Shown here: piece after piece, positions 1-9,549 of the stretch
Position numbering within the stretch: the first letter of the stretch is position 1
Layout: each line of letters opens with the position of its first letter
NCBI RefSeq assembly: GCF_000346465.2
Contig: NC_034016.1
Location: 3,369,391-3,433,390 of the forward strand
Direction of reading: 5' to 3'
Length of the DNA stretch: 64,000 bases
DNA from: Prunus persica
Lineage: Eukaryota; Streptophyta; Magnoliopsida; Rosales; Rosaceae
Translations under genes and position numbers: made by a program
The notes under the pieces: generated by a model
The model's input: the letters and a program-made list of their open reading frames with translations, nothing else
Told to the model about the DNA's origin: nothing
Databases searched by the model: none

Positions 1-65
1 TTCTTTTTGGGCGAGGCCTTCTGTGCTTTCGCGCCCTTTCTCTTAGTAACCACAGACGGGGCCAT
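1..65 (-). CDS. N-terminal exon of unidentified basic protein, leaves the window
   Basis: Read on the minus strand from the ATG at 65-63, the frame is open to the window edge and begins MAPSVVTKRKGAKAQK. The start is lysine and alanine rich, as in many nucleolar, ribosomal or chromatin proteins, but 21 residues cannot name a family. The ATG follows TTTTCTGCCACAG, a good plant 3' splice site, so an intron may lie in the 5' UTR just upstream. Farther upstream are a pyrimidine tract and promoter motifs that suit a housekeeping gene. I chose this ATG because it opens the frame directly after the acceptor. Function unknown; identity as a real gene is likely but partial. Confidence 0.5.
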   Translation of the reverse strand, partial: MAPSVVTKRKGAKAQKASPKK

Positions 66-289
66 TAAAGCTGTGGCAGAAAAGGCAAACTCCCAATGTA
101 AGGTTCTCGCCTTGATATTAACAGATAAATAACTCAGAAGCAACCAAATAATCTCAATTTAAGCACATATGAGTGAAAATCGATTCAATGAACAAATATG
201 CAAATAGTGGACTGGCTTCCAGGGTCGTGGTGGATGAGGGCTCGAAGAGCGGGTCGGTGATGACACAGCGACTTGTGCTCTAGGCTGGT

Positions 290-490
290 AGCGGCGACGG
301 CAGAGAGAAAGAGAGAGAGAGATAGAGATAGAGAGTTTGAAGAGGACTTACTGTATAAAGCTTTGGCAGCTGAGCTTCAATGGCGGGTGAGGGAGGCAGC
401 TGAAAAAGAAGTGAAAACAAAAACGAAAAGAGAGGAGGGTTTTAGGTTAGACAGCATGAGGGGTTATGCGCATAATGGCCCATATACGTC
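290..490 (-). promoter_or_regulatory. Probable promoter and 5' UTR of the left-edge gene
   Basis: On the minus strand, 297-335 is a CT-rich tract of the kind found at plant transcription starts and leaders. Upstream lie a telo-box-like CTAACCTAAAACCCTC (450-435) and a site II-type TGGGCC (482-477). This pairing is typical of promoters of ribosomal and ribosome-biogenesis genes. The motifs are seen; the role is inferred. Confidence 0.35.
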
Positions 491-1852
491 CAATCCTGGC
501 CGTTGCTTATTTCAACGGTCGGGATTAGATATGCAACAAAAGTGCAGTAAAACCCCCAAACCCCACAATAAACACACCAAAATGGGAAAGAGAAAAAACC
601 GAGCCGACTTTGGTTCGTTGGACAGACCTAGGGATGGCAATGGGCCGATTAGGGCCGGGTATGGTAATACTATTCTCGTTCTTGCTCCCCATCTCCGCCT
701 CTTTCCTTGGCCCCATCTCTGGTTTTCCAATTTCGAGAAATCTTTGTCTCCGTACCCGTTGGGGGATTAAATCCCAAATCTAGCCCGACATACTTGAATT
801 TTTTTATATAAAAAATAAAATAAACTATTCATATTACACTTCAATTTCACCTTAAACTATCATTCAACACAATTAAAATCATTTGAACTATAAAATTTCA
901 CTCAACTACTCAAAATCATATCAATTCAATTTGACAAAACTAATAAAATCATATAATAATAAAAAGGCTTAATTACACTAATGCCCCCTGAAACTTCGGT
1001 CAAATCCCACTTTATCCCCCAAAACTCAAAATGTGCCATTTGACTGAGGTTTGGTGACCCACTTTGCCTCCTACCGTCAACTCCGTCCAAAATTTTGTTA
1101 AATCTGATGACGTGACATAGGTTTTATGGTAATTTCATCAAACTTTAGAAAATTTTATTAAAATTTTTATACAATTACTTCTCTCTTCTCTCTCTCTCCC
1201 TCTTTCTTTCACTGTACCCCCTTCCCCACCAACCCACTTAGCAAGAAAAAGAAACATTCATGTAGCTTTTCTTTTCTTAATTTAAGAATTTACATATCTG
1301 TTTTTGTTCATATTCTTTTTTTTAATTATTATTACATTAAGAATATACATTTCTTCTATTCTAATCCTTGAATTCAATATATTCATCATCTCAATCAAAC
1401 AGCTTAAGAAGGAAAGACAGAGTGTGCTGAGAAAATTTGATCTTTGTTTACTTGTTATGTGTTATATTTGCTATGATATGCAAAGATACAGAGCAAACAA
1501 TATGCAAATAAAGAGAATATGAACGTGAATAATTATGGCAAAGAAAGAGAACACCCATGGTGGGAAACTCCAGAAAAAACTTCCCATCAATCTGATAACC
1601 TCCATAACTCTCTTAATAGTTTTCTCTTTCCCCATCCTCTCTGTATTATAATCTATCCCAAGAACTCTCAAAGAATAATATTGTGGTTTAGTTTCTTAAT
1701 CAATCATAATTTTAGGGCATAAATCAAACCCCAATAATCAACCCTAGAAATCAAACCCAGGAAAAAAAAAAAAAATCAAACTACCCTCCCCATCCTCCTC
1801 CTCTCCTCTTCCGATATCCAGCAACTCGTTGAATAGCAGTCATATGTCCATC
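491..1852. other. Intergenic, low-complexity and old repeat sequence
   Basis: No convincing gene. At 629 the sequence TAGGGATGGCAATGGGC looks like one end of a plant hAT-type MITE, but I find no matching second end. From about 965 to 1130 there is a repeat-like passage (ACTAATGCCCCCTGAAACTT style) whose flavour, not its exact sequence, returns at 63645-63780. From 1180 to 1210 is a CT-rich tract. Open frames here are short and low-complexity. Confidence 0.4.
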
Positions 1853-1989
1853 CAGTGACGGACCTAGAAATCTTATCTCATAGGGCCATAGTGTAAAAGT
1901 TCAAAAAAAATAATTTAAGATTAAAATAACATTGAAAATGAAACTATAGTACATTCATTCATAATTCATGTCAAAGACAACATTACACA

Positions 1990-4347
1990 CTATAATTGTC
2001 CACGACGAGGTTTCATGTTTTGAAAACGTAGCATTATAGCTTCATTTTCAATACAATAAAAAACATCCTTCTCAACGTAAACAAGCAAGCTATCACTCAA
2101 CCATTGATCTTCCATTTTGTTCCGAAGTGGATCCTTGATAATATTCATGACGGAAAATGACCTGTCGACTTAGTTACAACCGATAAAACTAAAGCCAATA
2201 TAATAAGCAAATACACATAATTGAATGCTCGATGCATCCTTGTCTCCACCATTGTTTTTGCAAGATCACCAATCCCTTGCAATTTAGAGAAATCACTATT
2301 CTAACGCACATAATGAATATAAAGTTCAAGTTGATCTTCAAGTGCCAAAAGATCCCCATCCGAAAAGTCTTGAGGATAAAATTGAGCAAGATGATGTAGC
2401 TTTTGTTTATCAAAAGCTACAAATGAATCAATCAGACTCAAACATGCCAAACAAATAAGCAATTCAGTATTTACCTCATTAAAACGATCATCTAACTCCG
2501 TAATTTGCTCATCAATGACATAAATAAAGAGATCCACACGATAATGATGACGATTTGTCTTTATAAGAGCATTACGCCTTGACCTCGCTGGAAGTACGAA
2601 TGCCTCATCCATGTTAGGAACATCAATATGATGTTTATCACAAAATGAAGATACCTCATCAACCAATACATCAAACCCATTATTCCTCATCCAATGTAGC
2701 TTTTCCTTGCATGATTTCACTAAAGCCATTGCATTCATAATTTCTTGATCTTTCTTTTGTAATGCTTATGACACATCATTTGTGAGTCCCAATATAGCTT
2801 TCATTAAGAATAGGTGAAACACAAACTCAAAAGTAATCATTTCTCTTTGAATCTTATTTGCTTCACTGGCATTATCATTGAGATTATCATCAATAATCAT
2901 TTGAAGCACATGAATTACAGATGAAAACTTAGAAATAATGCTAATAATAGTACCATAATGTGAGTTCCATTGTGTGTCACTAGCACATTTGAGACTTGTT
3001 TCTTGATGCAAACTTCGCCCCATTATAAGACAATCATTTTCAAAAGTCATCACAAGCTCTTCTTGGAGCTGTGCTCTAGTACATCACGCCGCTTACAAGA
3101 TGCTCCAATATGTTAACCACACTATTAGTTGTTGTGAAGAAAGAGGCAATATCAATATTCTTCTCTGCCACGACAACAAGTGCTAGTTGAAGTTGATGAG
3201 TAAAGCAATGAACATAATATGCATAAGGTTGTTCTCTCAAAATCTTTGTTTTAAGGCCATTCAACTCACATCTCATATTTCTAGCTCATTCATAACCTCG
3301 TCCTCGTAACTTGAAAAGCCTCAAACCATTGGAAGAAAAGAATGTGTCAATAGCATCCTTTAGTGAACTTGAAGTGGTGTCGATAACATGTTGAACCCCC
3401 ACAAACCTTTCAATTACATGCCCTTTGTTGTCCACATAATGCAACACCATAGCCATTTTCTCTTTCACTGAAACATTAAGTGCTTCATCCACCAATATAG
3501 AAAAGAATCTATCTTTTAAATCACTCATGATAACATCAAGTGTTTCAAAGGCACATGCATTGACAAGATCTTTTTGAATCTTTGGAACTACTAACTTGAG
3601 ATTCCCTGGAGTATTTTCCAACACAAATTCTTTAACTTTCTCATCATTGTCTACAAGGAATTGCAATAGCTCCAAGTAATTTCCTCTATTGCTTGAAGTG
3701 ACACTTTCATCATTTCCACGAAAAGAAAGACTTTGTCATAACAGAAACTTAGTGCACTTGATTGATGCAATTAAGCATCTTCGATATGTCATACGAGCTT
3801 GTTTCGGAGTGTTTGCTCACAGTCGTTTCAATATGTGTATTTTGATTCATCAAATTTGTAGCAGCTTCTCTAACTTTATTATGAACACTACCAACCGGTC
3901 CAATATGCACATTCATTCTTTCTCTCCCTTTCTTCCAATTCTTAAACCCTGCTCCAGTGAAGGCGTTACTACCCACTTGTTCAAAATTGGATTTAAAGAG
4001 ATAGCAATAAAGACAAAATGCAGTATCTTTAGATACACTATACTCCAACCAATCAAATTCATCAAATCAATGGGGAATGAAGTGTTAATTCATGATATAT
4101 TAGTTTGTGGGAAAGAATGACCTCTAGGTTGACAAGGTCCTTTTTATAGATATGCTCTTCGAACCTCATCGATAATATTAGTATCATACTCAATCATATG
4201 AATTCTTAGTTCAAGGTATGCCTGAAGATTAGCCAAAACCTCATCTAACTCACTTTGTCTTGAACTTGAAGTTCTTGAACTACCCACATTATTCAAATTA
4301 ACCAATGATGACTTTCTCTTAAAAAATCTTTCCATAATTCTACACAT
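1990..4347 (-). pseudogene. hAT transposase relic (TTF-type zinc finger, DUF4371, dimerisation domain)
   Basis: Successive minus-strand frames line up in the order of the plant TTF-type zinc finger/hAT family. The N-terminus is at 4347-4144 (MERFFKRKSS). A CLYCYLF zinc-finger segment lies at 4048-3749. The DUF4371 RNase-H-like core lies at 3675-3286 (LVNACAFETLDVI, FSILVDEALNVSVKEK, LRGRGYE in place of the usual RGQGYDGASNM). More of the core follows at 3276-2766. The C-terminal dimerisation region runs from about 2738 to a TAG at 1992-1990, ending NMKPRRGQL. Stops and frame breaks separate the parts, and the usual catalytic neighbourhood after RGRGY is disrupted. It cannot make a whole transposase. 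Confidence 0.85.
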
Positions 4348-4583
4348 AAATTAATCAAAATAATAACACAAATCAATTAAAGAGAATACCATATTTATAC
4401 CAATTAACCACAAAAATTTCATAAACGAAACATCCAATAAATCAAAACAATATAATAAAATCATAATTTCAATTTCAATTCAATTAATTTAGGTTTAGAT
4501 TTAGAATTTACTTGAATTGTGAGGTAGTGGAAGCGGAGGCAAGCTTTTGGCAGTAGCGGCGACAATGGAGGAGCTATGACTTA

Positions 4584-4683
4584 NNNNNNNNNNNNNNNNN
4601 NNNNNNNNNNNNNNNNNNNNNNNNNNNNNNNNNNNNNNNNNNNNNNNNNNNNNNNNNNNNNNNNNNNNNNNNNNNNNNNNNNN
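4584..4683. other. Assembly gap of 100 N
   Basis: Exactly 100 undetermined bases, a conventional placeholder length, inside the 5' part of the hAT element. The true missing length is unknown. Confidence 0.99.
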
Positions 4684-4890
4684 GGTTTGGGGGGTGGAGA
4701 TTGGGGATTTAGGGTTGAGGAGAAAAGAATGGGGGTTTTGGAGATGCTTCCTCACACCATCAACCCTTTGCTTCAGTCCATTCATGGGGTCACACAGTTA
4801 GGTAAATAGGACCTTCTAGCTTGTTTTCATGGAGTCCATAAGGTCGTTTAACCCCATTGACTCCACTATGGGTCCGTCCCTGTGTCCATC

Positions 4891-5690
4891 TAAGGCTTCT
4901 TATGTGTATGCTTCTCCCTCTCATCCACAAGGCATGACAACTTAACATCTTTCACATGGTAGTACATAACAACGTGTTGCCTACTAGTACTAACACTCAC
5001 ATCACAAATAACTCCTCTTTCACTCTTACTAATATCCTTCAAAGTGCTGATACCTATGTTCCTATTTTATCCGTTCATAAACTTTCTACTAATAACAACT
5101 GTTTCTTTACCTTTTTCCTTGATTGTTATTTTCTACAGGATTGGTGTTGGTGACGGGGAAGACAATTTTTTGGGGCAAGAGTAGCAATGGCATGTATCCA
5201 TTTTTTCTCTCACTAAATGCATCTTTACAAATCCTGCCTGATCGTGTTGCTTTACTAGGTCTTCATGTTAATCGCTCTGTGTGGTATTTTTGTCTTGGTC
5301 ATCTCGGTTTATCTACCTTGCTTTTTTATTATCTCATAATAAATTGTCAGGTTCTCATGTTTGTCATTCATGTCCGTTGAGAAAAAGTATTAAATTACCC
5401 TTAAGCCCGTCTTTTTCTATTTCTAGTTCGCCGCTTGAACTTATACACTACGATGTGCGGAGTTCTCTTAATAAATATGTTTATGGTTTCAATTAGTATG
5501 TTGTCTTTGTTAATGAATTTTCTCATTATTTTTGGATTTAATCGATGAAATTAAAATCTAGTACCTAAAGTTTTTTTTTCTCACTTTTGTTTTTTTTTTC
5601 TTTGAAAGAAAGATTCCGAAACTTTCTATTACCAACAAAAAGTTGAAACTTGCCATTATCATTCATTCATAAACAAAAACGAAACTAATA
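4891..5690 (+). pseudogene. Copia fragment 1: GAG-pre-integrase and start of integrase
   Basis: Broken plus-strand frames show the Copia polyprotein stretch before and into the integrase. VHKLSTNNNCFFTFF is at about 5070-5120, then TIFWGKSSNG, then a zinc-binding segment with HVCHSCPLRKSIKLP near 5350-5400, then the region before the integrase catalytic core (SPLELIHYDV). The fragment then passes into a T-rich stretch and a tail (GAAAGATTCCGAAACTTTC at 5605) that recurs in fragment 2 at 8500. No protease, reverse transcriptase or LTR accompanies it. Frameshifts and stops make it inactive. Confidence 0.75.
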
Positions 5691-6150
5691 ATAAAACAAA
5701 AATAACAAAAACTTATTGAAAGCAAAGAAACTAATGACTCATAATAAAGTCATAATTTAATGTCAATGGTCCTCAAAAGAGACATAGGCTTCTAGAGCTA
5801 GACGATACAGCTATGCATCAAACTCGGGTTGGAACGACTGAAATGCAGATTTTGCACCTCTAAGTGACGCAACGAGATATATGGGGATATGGAGATTGAA
5901 CGATAACTCTAAAGTAACAATGTCGGAATCCACCAATAAACTGGAATCCACTTGAAAATTAAGTAAAACTCAAAGGTATTTGATTGATAATAAACTAAAT
6001 TAATACAATGCCATGAGTTGGCTTAAATAGAAAACCAAGAAACCTTAAAACCGTAGGAAACCCTAGAACATATTAGAACATATATTCAAATCCCACATAA
6101 CCTAAATGTACATTAAGAAAGACTTATATTACTATCAGGAGAGTCCAAGC
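5691..6150. other. AT-rich stretch without a gene
   Basis: Between the tail of Copia fragment 1 and the CACTA relic. I see no ORF with family resemblance and no CACTA left end. The sequence may contain the missing or decayed 3' end of that CACTA. Confidence 0.4.
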
Positions 6151-6516
6151 TCAATTTTTGATAGAGGGTGTCACTTGTTCCCATGACTCCATGTTTATTG
6201 GCACACATTCCCTTACTATAACCCCAAGAGTTGTACTAGACCTTACTGAGACTTCACCAACAGGTTGGCCAGATTCATTCCACTCAACTTTCTGGCAATG
6301 TTTTTCTCCTGTTGGAATAAATTGCAATGTTATTTTACTTCTTTTCTTCTTCTTTTCCTTGTTCATAAAATAAAGAATAGTTTCTTCTTGAGGTGTAGAT
6401 TTAGAACACTCATCAACTATTCTAGAAGAACAAGCTCCTTCTCTCAAGGCACATATAGGTCCTTCCTTCATTCCAACAAAATATGTCATCTTAACCGTAA
6501 ATATGTCATTTGACAA
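6151..6516 (-). pseudogene. Ptta/En/Spm transposase-associated domain relic
   Basis: The 121-residue minus-strand frame ends ...NESGQPVGEVSVRSSTTLGV followed by VRECVPINMESWEQVTPSIK. The pattern (G-Q-P-x-G ... LGV-x-x-R-x-x-V-P-I ... SW) matches the plant Ptta/En/Spm transposase domain carried by CACTA elements. The expected downstream part of the domain is absent. A lysine-rich tract (KEKKKKRSK) lies mid-frame. It is a fragment inside the truncated CACTA. Confidence 0.6.

Positions 6517-6549
<33 letters not shown>
6517..6549. repeat. (AAT)n microsatellite
   Basis: About ten AAT/TAA units in an uninterrupted run between the two CACTA coding relics. Confidence 0.95.
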
Positions 6550-6550
<1 letters not shown>

Positions 6551-6630
6551 GTAACATAACATGTTCAGTTTTCTAATTAGTAATAGGATGGTAAGAGAAA
6601 ATCAAAACAATCAAAACAGCAAAGAACATG

Positions 6631-6813
6631 TTAGCACAATAAGTTCAAAGAATCGGGAAGAACATTCGAATATGGATATGGTAACATACCCTTAATAGCC
6701 TCAAGAAAATCATTGAATCCCTTATCGGTAAGGCCATTTATAGCTTTAATTTTGTATAAGTATGTGGTGGCCGATAGCCTTGTGTATTTTGTACACCCTG
6801 TATATAAAGGCAT
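6631..6813 (-). pseudogene. TNP2-type CACTA transposase fragment
   Basis: The minus frame contains GCTKYTRLSATTYLYKIKA followed by NGLTDKGFNDFLEAIKGMLP. This matches the conserved stretch between the transposase-associated N-terminal domain and the TNP2 core (GC-x-K-[FY]-[ST]-x-LSA ... GWSDKSF ... LLK-x-MLP). The catalytic TNP2 domain that should follow is missing; the next coding piece downstream is already the C-terminal Ptta-like region. The element is therefore an internal-deletion derivative. Confidence 0.7.
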
Positions 6814-7551
6814 TGGCCCTCATCCAAGTTCTTTTTGTAATAGTCCTCCACACTTTCACGTGTTAACTTTCTAGCTTATAAATTTTGTATTCCATTGAAT
6901 TCTGACTTCATTGAAAAATTCCTCTTGATGGAGAAGTCACCAAGAGAGAGTGAAAGAAAGAATGCTTACCATGAGACTACAGGTCTGAGAGCGAAGAGAT
7001 GAGACGGAATGAAGAAAAAAATAATATCAATTTTGGGTTTAGGGTGGGTAAGAAGATATTAGAAAAAATCAGGAAAAAAAAAAGACATTGGAAAAAAGTG
7101 CTGAAAAATTAAGGCGCCAATATAAAAATTGGTGAAAAAGGCGCCACACGGAAAAAAATTGGGGAAAGAAATTCTAGATCTATGACGCAGACTACACGCC
7201 ATGTCAAATATAATTCTATGACGTGTAGGAAACATCTTTAAGTTACAGACGCCTCGACGACTTTGTTAAGCTATAAACCTGTTAATGACACGGACCAAAT
7301 GTCGTCTAAAACCACTAAAATCCATGACACGCAAGCCGCTTCATAGAAAATAATTTTAATTGACACGTCAACCTGATGCCGTAATAACAACGTTGTAAAC
7401 CAACTTTAATGACGTAGGTTTCAAACACGTGTCAGATAATGAAATTTGATGAAGCATATTTTAGATGTGTCATCAAAAGAAAGTTTTGTTGTAGTGGGTT
7501 GAATATACTGGTGCAAACACTCACATCATAAATAACTCTCTTTCAATCTTA

Positions 7552-7924
7552 GGGGGGGTGTATCCAATTCAAACTTTTTATGACTTTTATAGAGTTTAAA
7601 AGTCTGGATGTATTCAATTTAAACTTTTAAAGAGTATTTAAAAGTCTAGTGGTATTCAATTGTGACTTTTAAAAAGTATTTAACAGTTTGGTAGTATTCA
7701 TTTATGACTTTTAAAAAGTATTTAAAAGTTTGGTGGTATTCAAAAAGTTAATGACTTTTAAAAAGCTTATTAAATGAATGACTTTTCCATACTTTTAAGG
7801 CTAATTATTAAGAGCAAAAGTCATGCCAATTTACTAGTGCCTTTTATCAACTCTATAAAAATATTTAAGAATTTGTCATCTCTATGAAAGTCACTCACTT
7901 AAAAAAAGTTTGGATACACCCCCC
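7552..7924. mobile_element. PIF/Harbinger (Tourist-like) MITE with TTA duplication
   Basis: Inverted ends GGGGGGTGTATCCAA and the reverse complement of TTGGATACACCCCCC are flanked by TTA at 7549-7551 and 7925-7927. The element is 373 bp and noncoding. Copia fragment 1 keeps the uninterrupted form of the site (CTCTTACTAATATCC near 5020), which confirms the insertion. The 3-bp TTA duplication and G-rich ends fit PIF/Harbinger MITEs. Confidence 0.85.
7602..7769. repeat. Four 42-bp tandem units inside the MITE
   Basis: Units start at 7602, 7644, 7686 and 7728. Each begins GT(C/T)T(G/A)G and contains GTATTCA, then ACTTTTAAARAGTATTTAAM. Spacing is exactly 42 bp; the fourth unit is degraded. Confidence 0.85.
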
Positions 7925-8575
7925 TTAATGATATCTTTCACGGTGCAGATACCTATATTCCTCTTTTATTTGTTCATAAATTGGTTATTGACATCAACTA
8001 CTTTTTTCCATCTTTCCCAGATTGTTGTGTTATAAAGGAATGGTGATGAGGAAGATTCTTTTTTGGGGCAAGAGTAGCAATGGCGTGTATCCATTTTCCT
8101 TCTCACCAAATGCATCTTCTCAAATCTTGCATGATCGTGTTGCTTTACTAGGTGTTCGTGTTGACTGCTCTGTGTGGCATTCTAGTCTTGGGCATCCTCC
8201 TTCATGTACCTTGTAGTTTTTATTACCTCATAATAAATTGTCTTCTTCTGGCTCTCGATCCAGTTCTCATTTTTGTCATTCAAGCTCATTGAGCAAAAGT
8301 ATTAAGTTACCATTTAGTCTCTCTTTTCTATTTCTAGTTCAACGCTTGAACTTATACACTATGATGTGCAGAGTTCTCCCTACCATAAATCTATTTCTAG
8401 TTTGAATTATTATCTTCTTCTTGTTGATGATTTTTCTCATTAATCTTCAATTTACTAGGTGAAATAAAAATATGAAGTTTTTTCTCACTTTTTTCTAAAG
8501 AAAGATTCTGAAACTTTCTATTACCAACAAAAATTTGAAACTTGCCAGTATTATTCATTCATAAACAAAAACGAA

Positions 8576-9051
8576 CCTATTTATACCTAATTTGATAGAC
8601 CAATACGGAGGTCACATGTGGACTAGAAAACGCTATCAGTATAGCAGCATTCAGCACCTCAGACTGCTGAGCGCAACATAAGACCCTTTACTAGAAATAC
8701 CATCTCCTAGGACACGTGGAGCGACTACAGGAAATATCCACAGTCCCACATCGAAATTCTACACAACATGCACACCTCCCAAGCCTTATAAAAATGGGCA
8801 CAAGTCCCCAAAATGGTGGTAACTAGAACTTTCAGCAATTCAGCCATTACTCTGTCTAGATTACAATATGCTCCGTACTTAATCTTACTTAAGCATCGGA
8901 GAGCCTTTGGCTGGTATCCACCTCTGCCTAAGGTCTTACCGAGCATCTTAACCTTGCAGATTGATCGCTCTACCAAGGCCTATGAGATACCGAAGGCCTA
9001 GACGTCACTAAATTGGGCCCAAAAGTGCCGAACCATTTTTGAGCATCAACA
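8576..9051 (+). mobile_element. Probable 5' LTR of the Tat-type Gypsy element
   Basis: The stretch holds a TATA-like CTTATAAAAATGGG at 8785-8798 and ends CATCAACA immediately before TTTGGCGCCGTCTATTGG. That is the leader and primer-binding type found at the start of plant Tat-group Gypsy elements. The 5' boundary is not fixed: similarity to Copia fragment 2 ends near 8575 and a TG is at 8593. I found no matching 3' LTR in the window. Confidence 0.5.
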
Positions 9052-9549
9052 GTTTGGCGCCGTCTATTGGAAACGACATTAATCGACCCGCTGTCTCTAT
9101 CACACGAGGACTGCATCAGTACCTATGTTCCTGCCAATAGAAGGGTTATCGTTCGGTAAGCAAAGCGAATCAAGCCCAACGATGCCCCCATGCACCTGAG
9201 CTGGTAATTCGTCAACATCGCAGACCACTGTCGAAGTAGAGCTCTTAGCCCAAATCGAGGTACTTCGGCATGACATGGAGAAACTATAGGAACACAACAA
9301 CATTCTCTCGTCCAAGATGGACGAAATACAGCAGCAGCTTAATCAGCAGCAGACCCAAAACATTCAGATTGATCAATCCTCTCAAAGCTTGCAAACCCTT
9401 AATCGACAGAAGACGGGAAAAAAAGGGGGCGAAGGCAACACCCGCACATTCCAAACGCTTGGTTGTCCTAGCTAGCTCCCAAGAATAAGCCCCATCTGCT
9501 GCAGAACGTTTACTCCGATTGTCGCCACCGCTTGATGGATCAACAGGAA
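9052..9549 (+). pseudogene. Leader and start of gag region, Tat-type Gypsy
   Basis: Directly after the primer-binding-like TTTGGCGCCGTC, the sequence has short glutamine- and glutamate-rich open stretches (for example around 9300-9420) in the position of a Tat leader and gag N-terminus. It is cut at 9550 by the Copia LTR insertion, and gag resumes at about 11971. No complete frame remains. Confidence 0.45.

Larger units (their letters stand above)
1853..4882 (-). mobile_element. hAT element with exact 8-bp target-site duplication
   Basis: The element is flanked by TGTCCATC at 1845-1852 and again at 4883-4890, an exact 8-bp duplication as expected for hAT transposition. Its ends are short inverted repeats: CAGTGACGGACC on the left and CAGGGACGGACC on the reverse complement of the right, with one mismatch in 12. 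Inside is a minus-strand transposase relic. The total length is 3,030 bp including a 100-N gap, so the true length is uncertain. It lies just left of a Copia fragment at 4891 and probably inserted into it or its neighbour. Confidence 0.9.
6151..7496 (-). mobile_element. Truncated CACTA (En/Spm) element
   Basis: The right end is intact: reading minus from 7496 gives CACTACAACAAAACTTTC, a canonical CACTA terminus. From 7496 down to about 7185 the subterminal zone repeats short ATGACG/GACACG motifs in both orientations, as CACTA subterminal regions do. Two transposase relics follow on the minus strand (6813-6631 and 6516-6151). No left terminus was found, so the target-site duplication cannot be tested. 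The right end directly abuts Copia fragment 2. Confidence 0.75.
7497..8575 (+). pseudogene. Copia fragment 2, sister of fragment 1
   Basis: Apart from the MITE at 7552-7924, this is a diverged copy of 4960-5690. It shares the ACACTCACATCA stretch, FWGKSSNGVYP, HDRVALLGVRVDCSVWHSSL, a SPL-like segment near 8335, and the tail GAAAGATTCTGAAACTTTC (8504) up to AAACAAAAACGAA (about 8575). It retains the histidine of WHSSLGHPP, which fragment 1 has lost. Both copies stop at the same internal junction soon after the integrase begins, so they look like two copies of one deletion derivative. Confidence 0.75.

Noticed and set aside
273..770. 165-codon plus-strand ORF
   Set aside because: Low-complexity GA start and promoter-like content; no family pattern. 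It lies over the promoter of the minus-strand gene.
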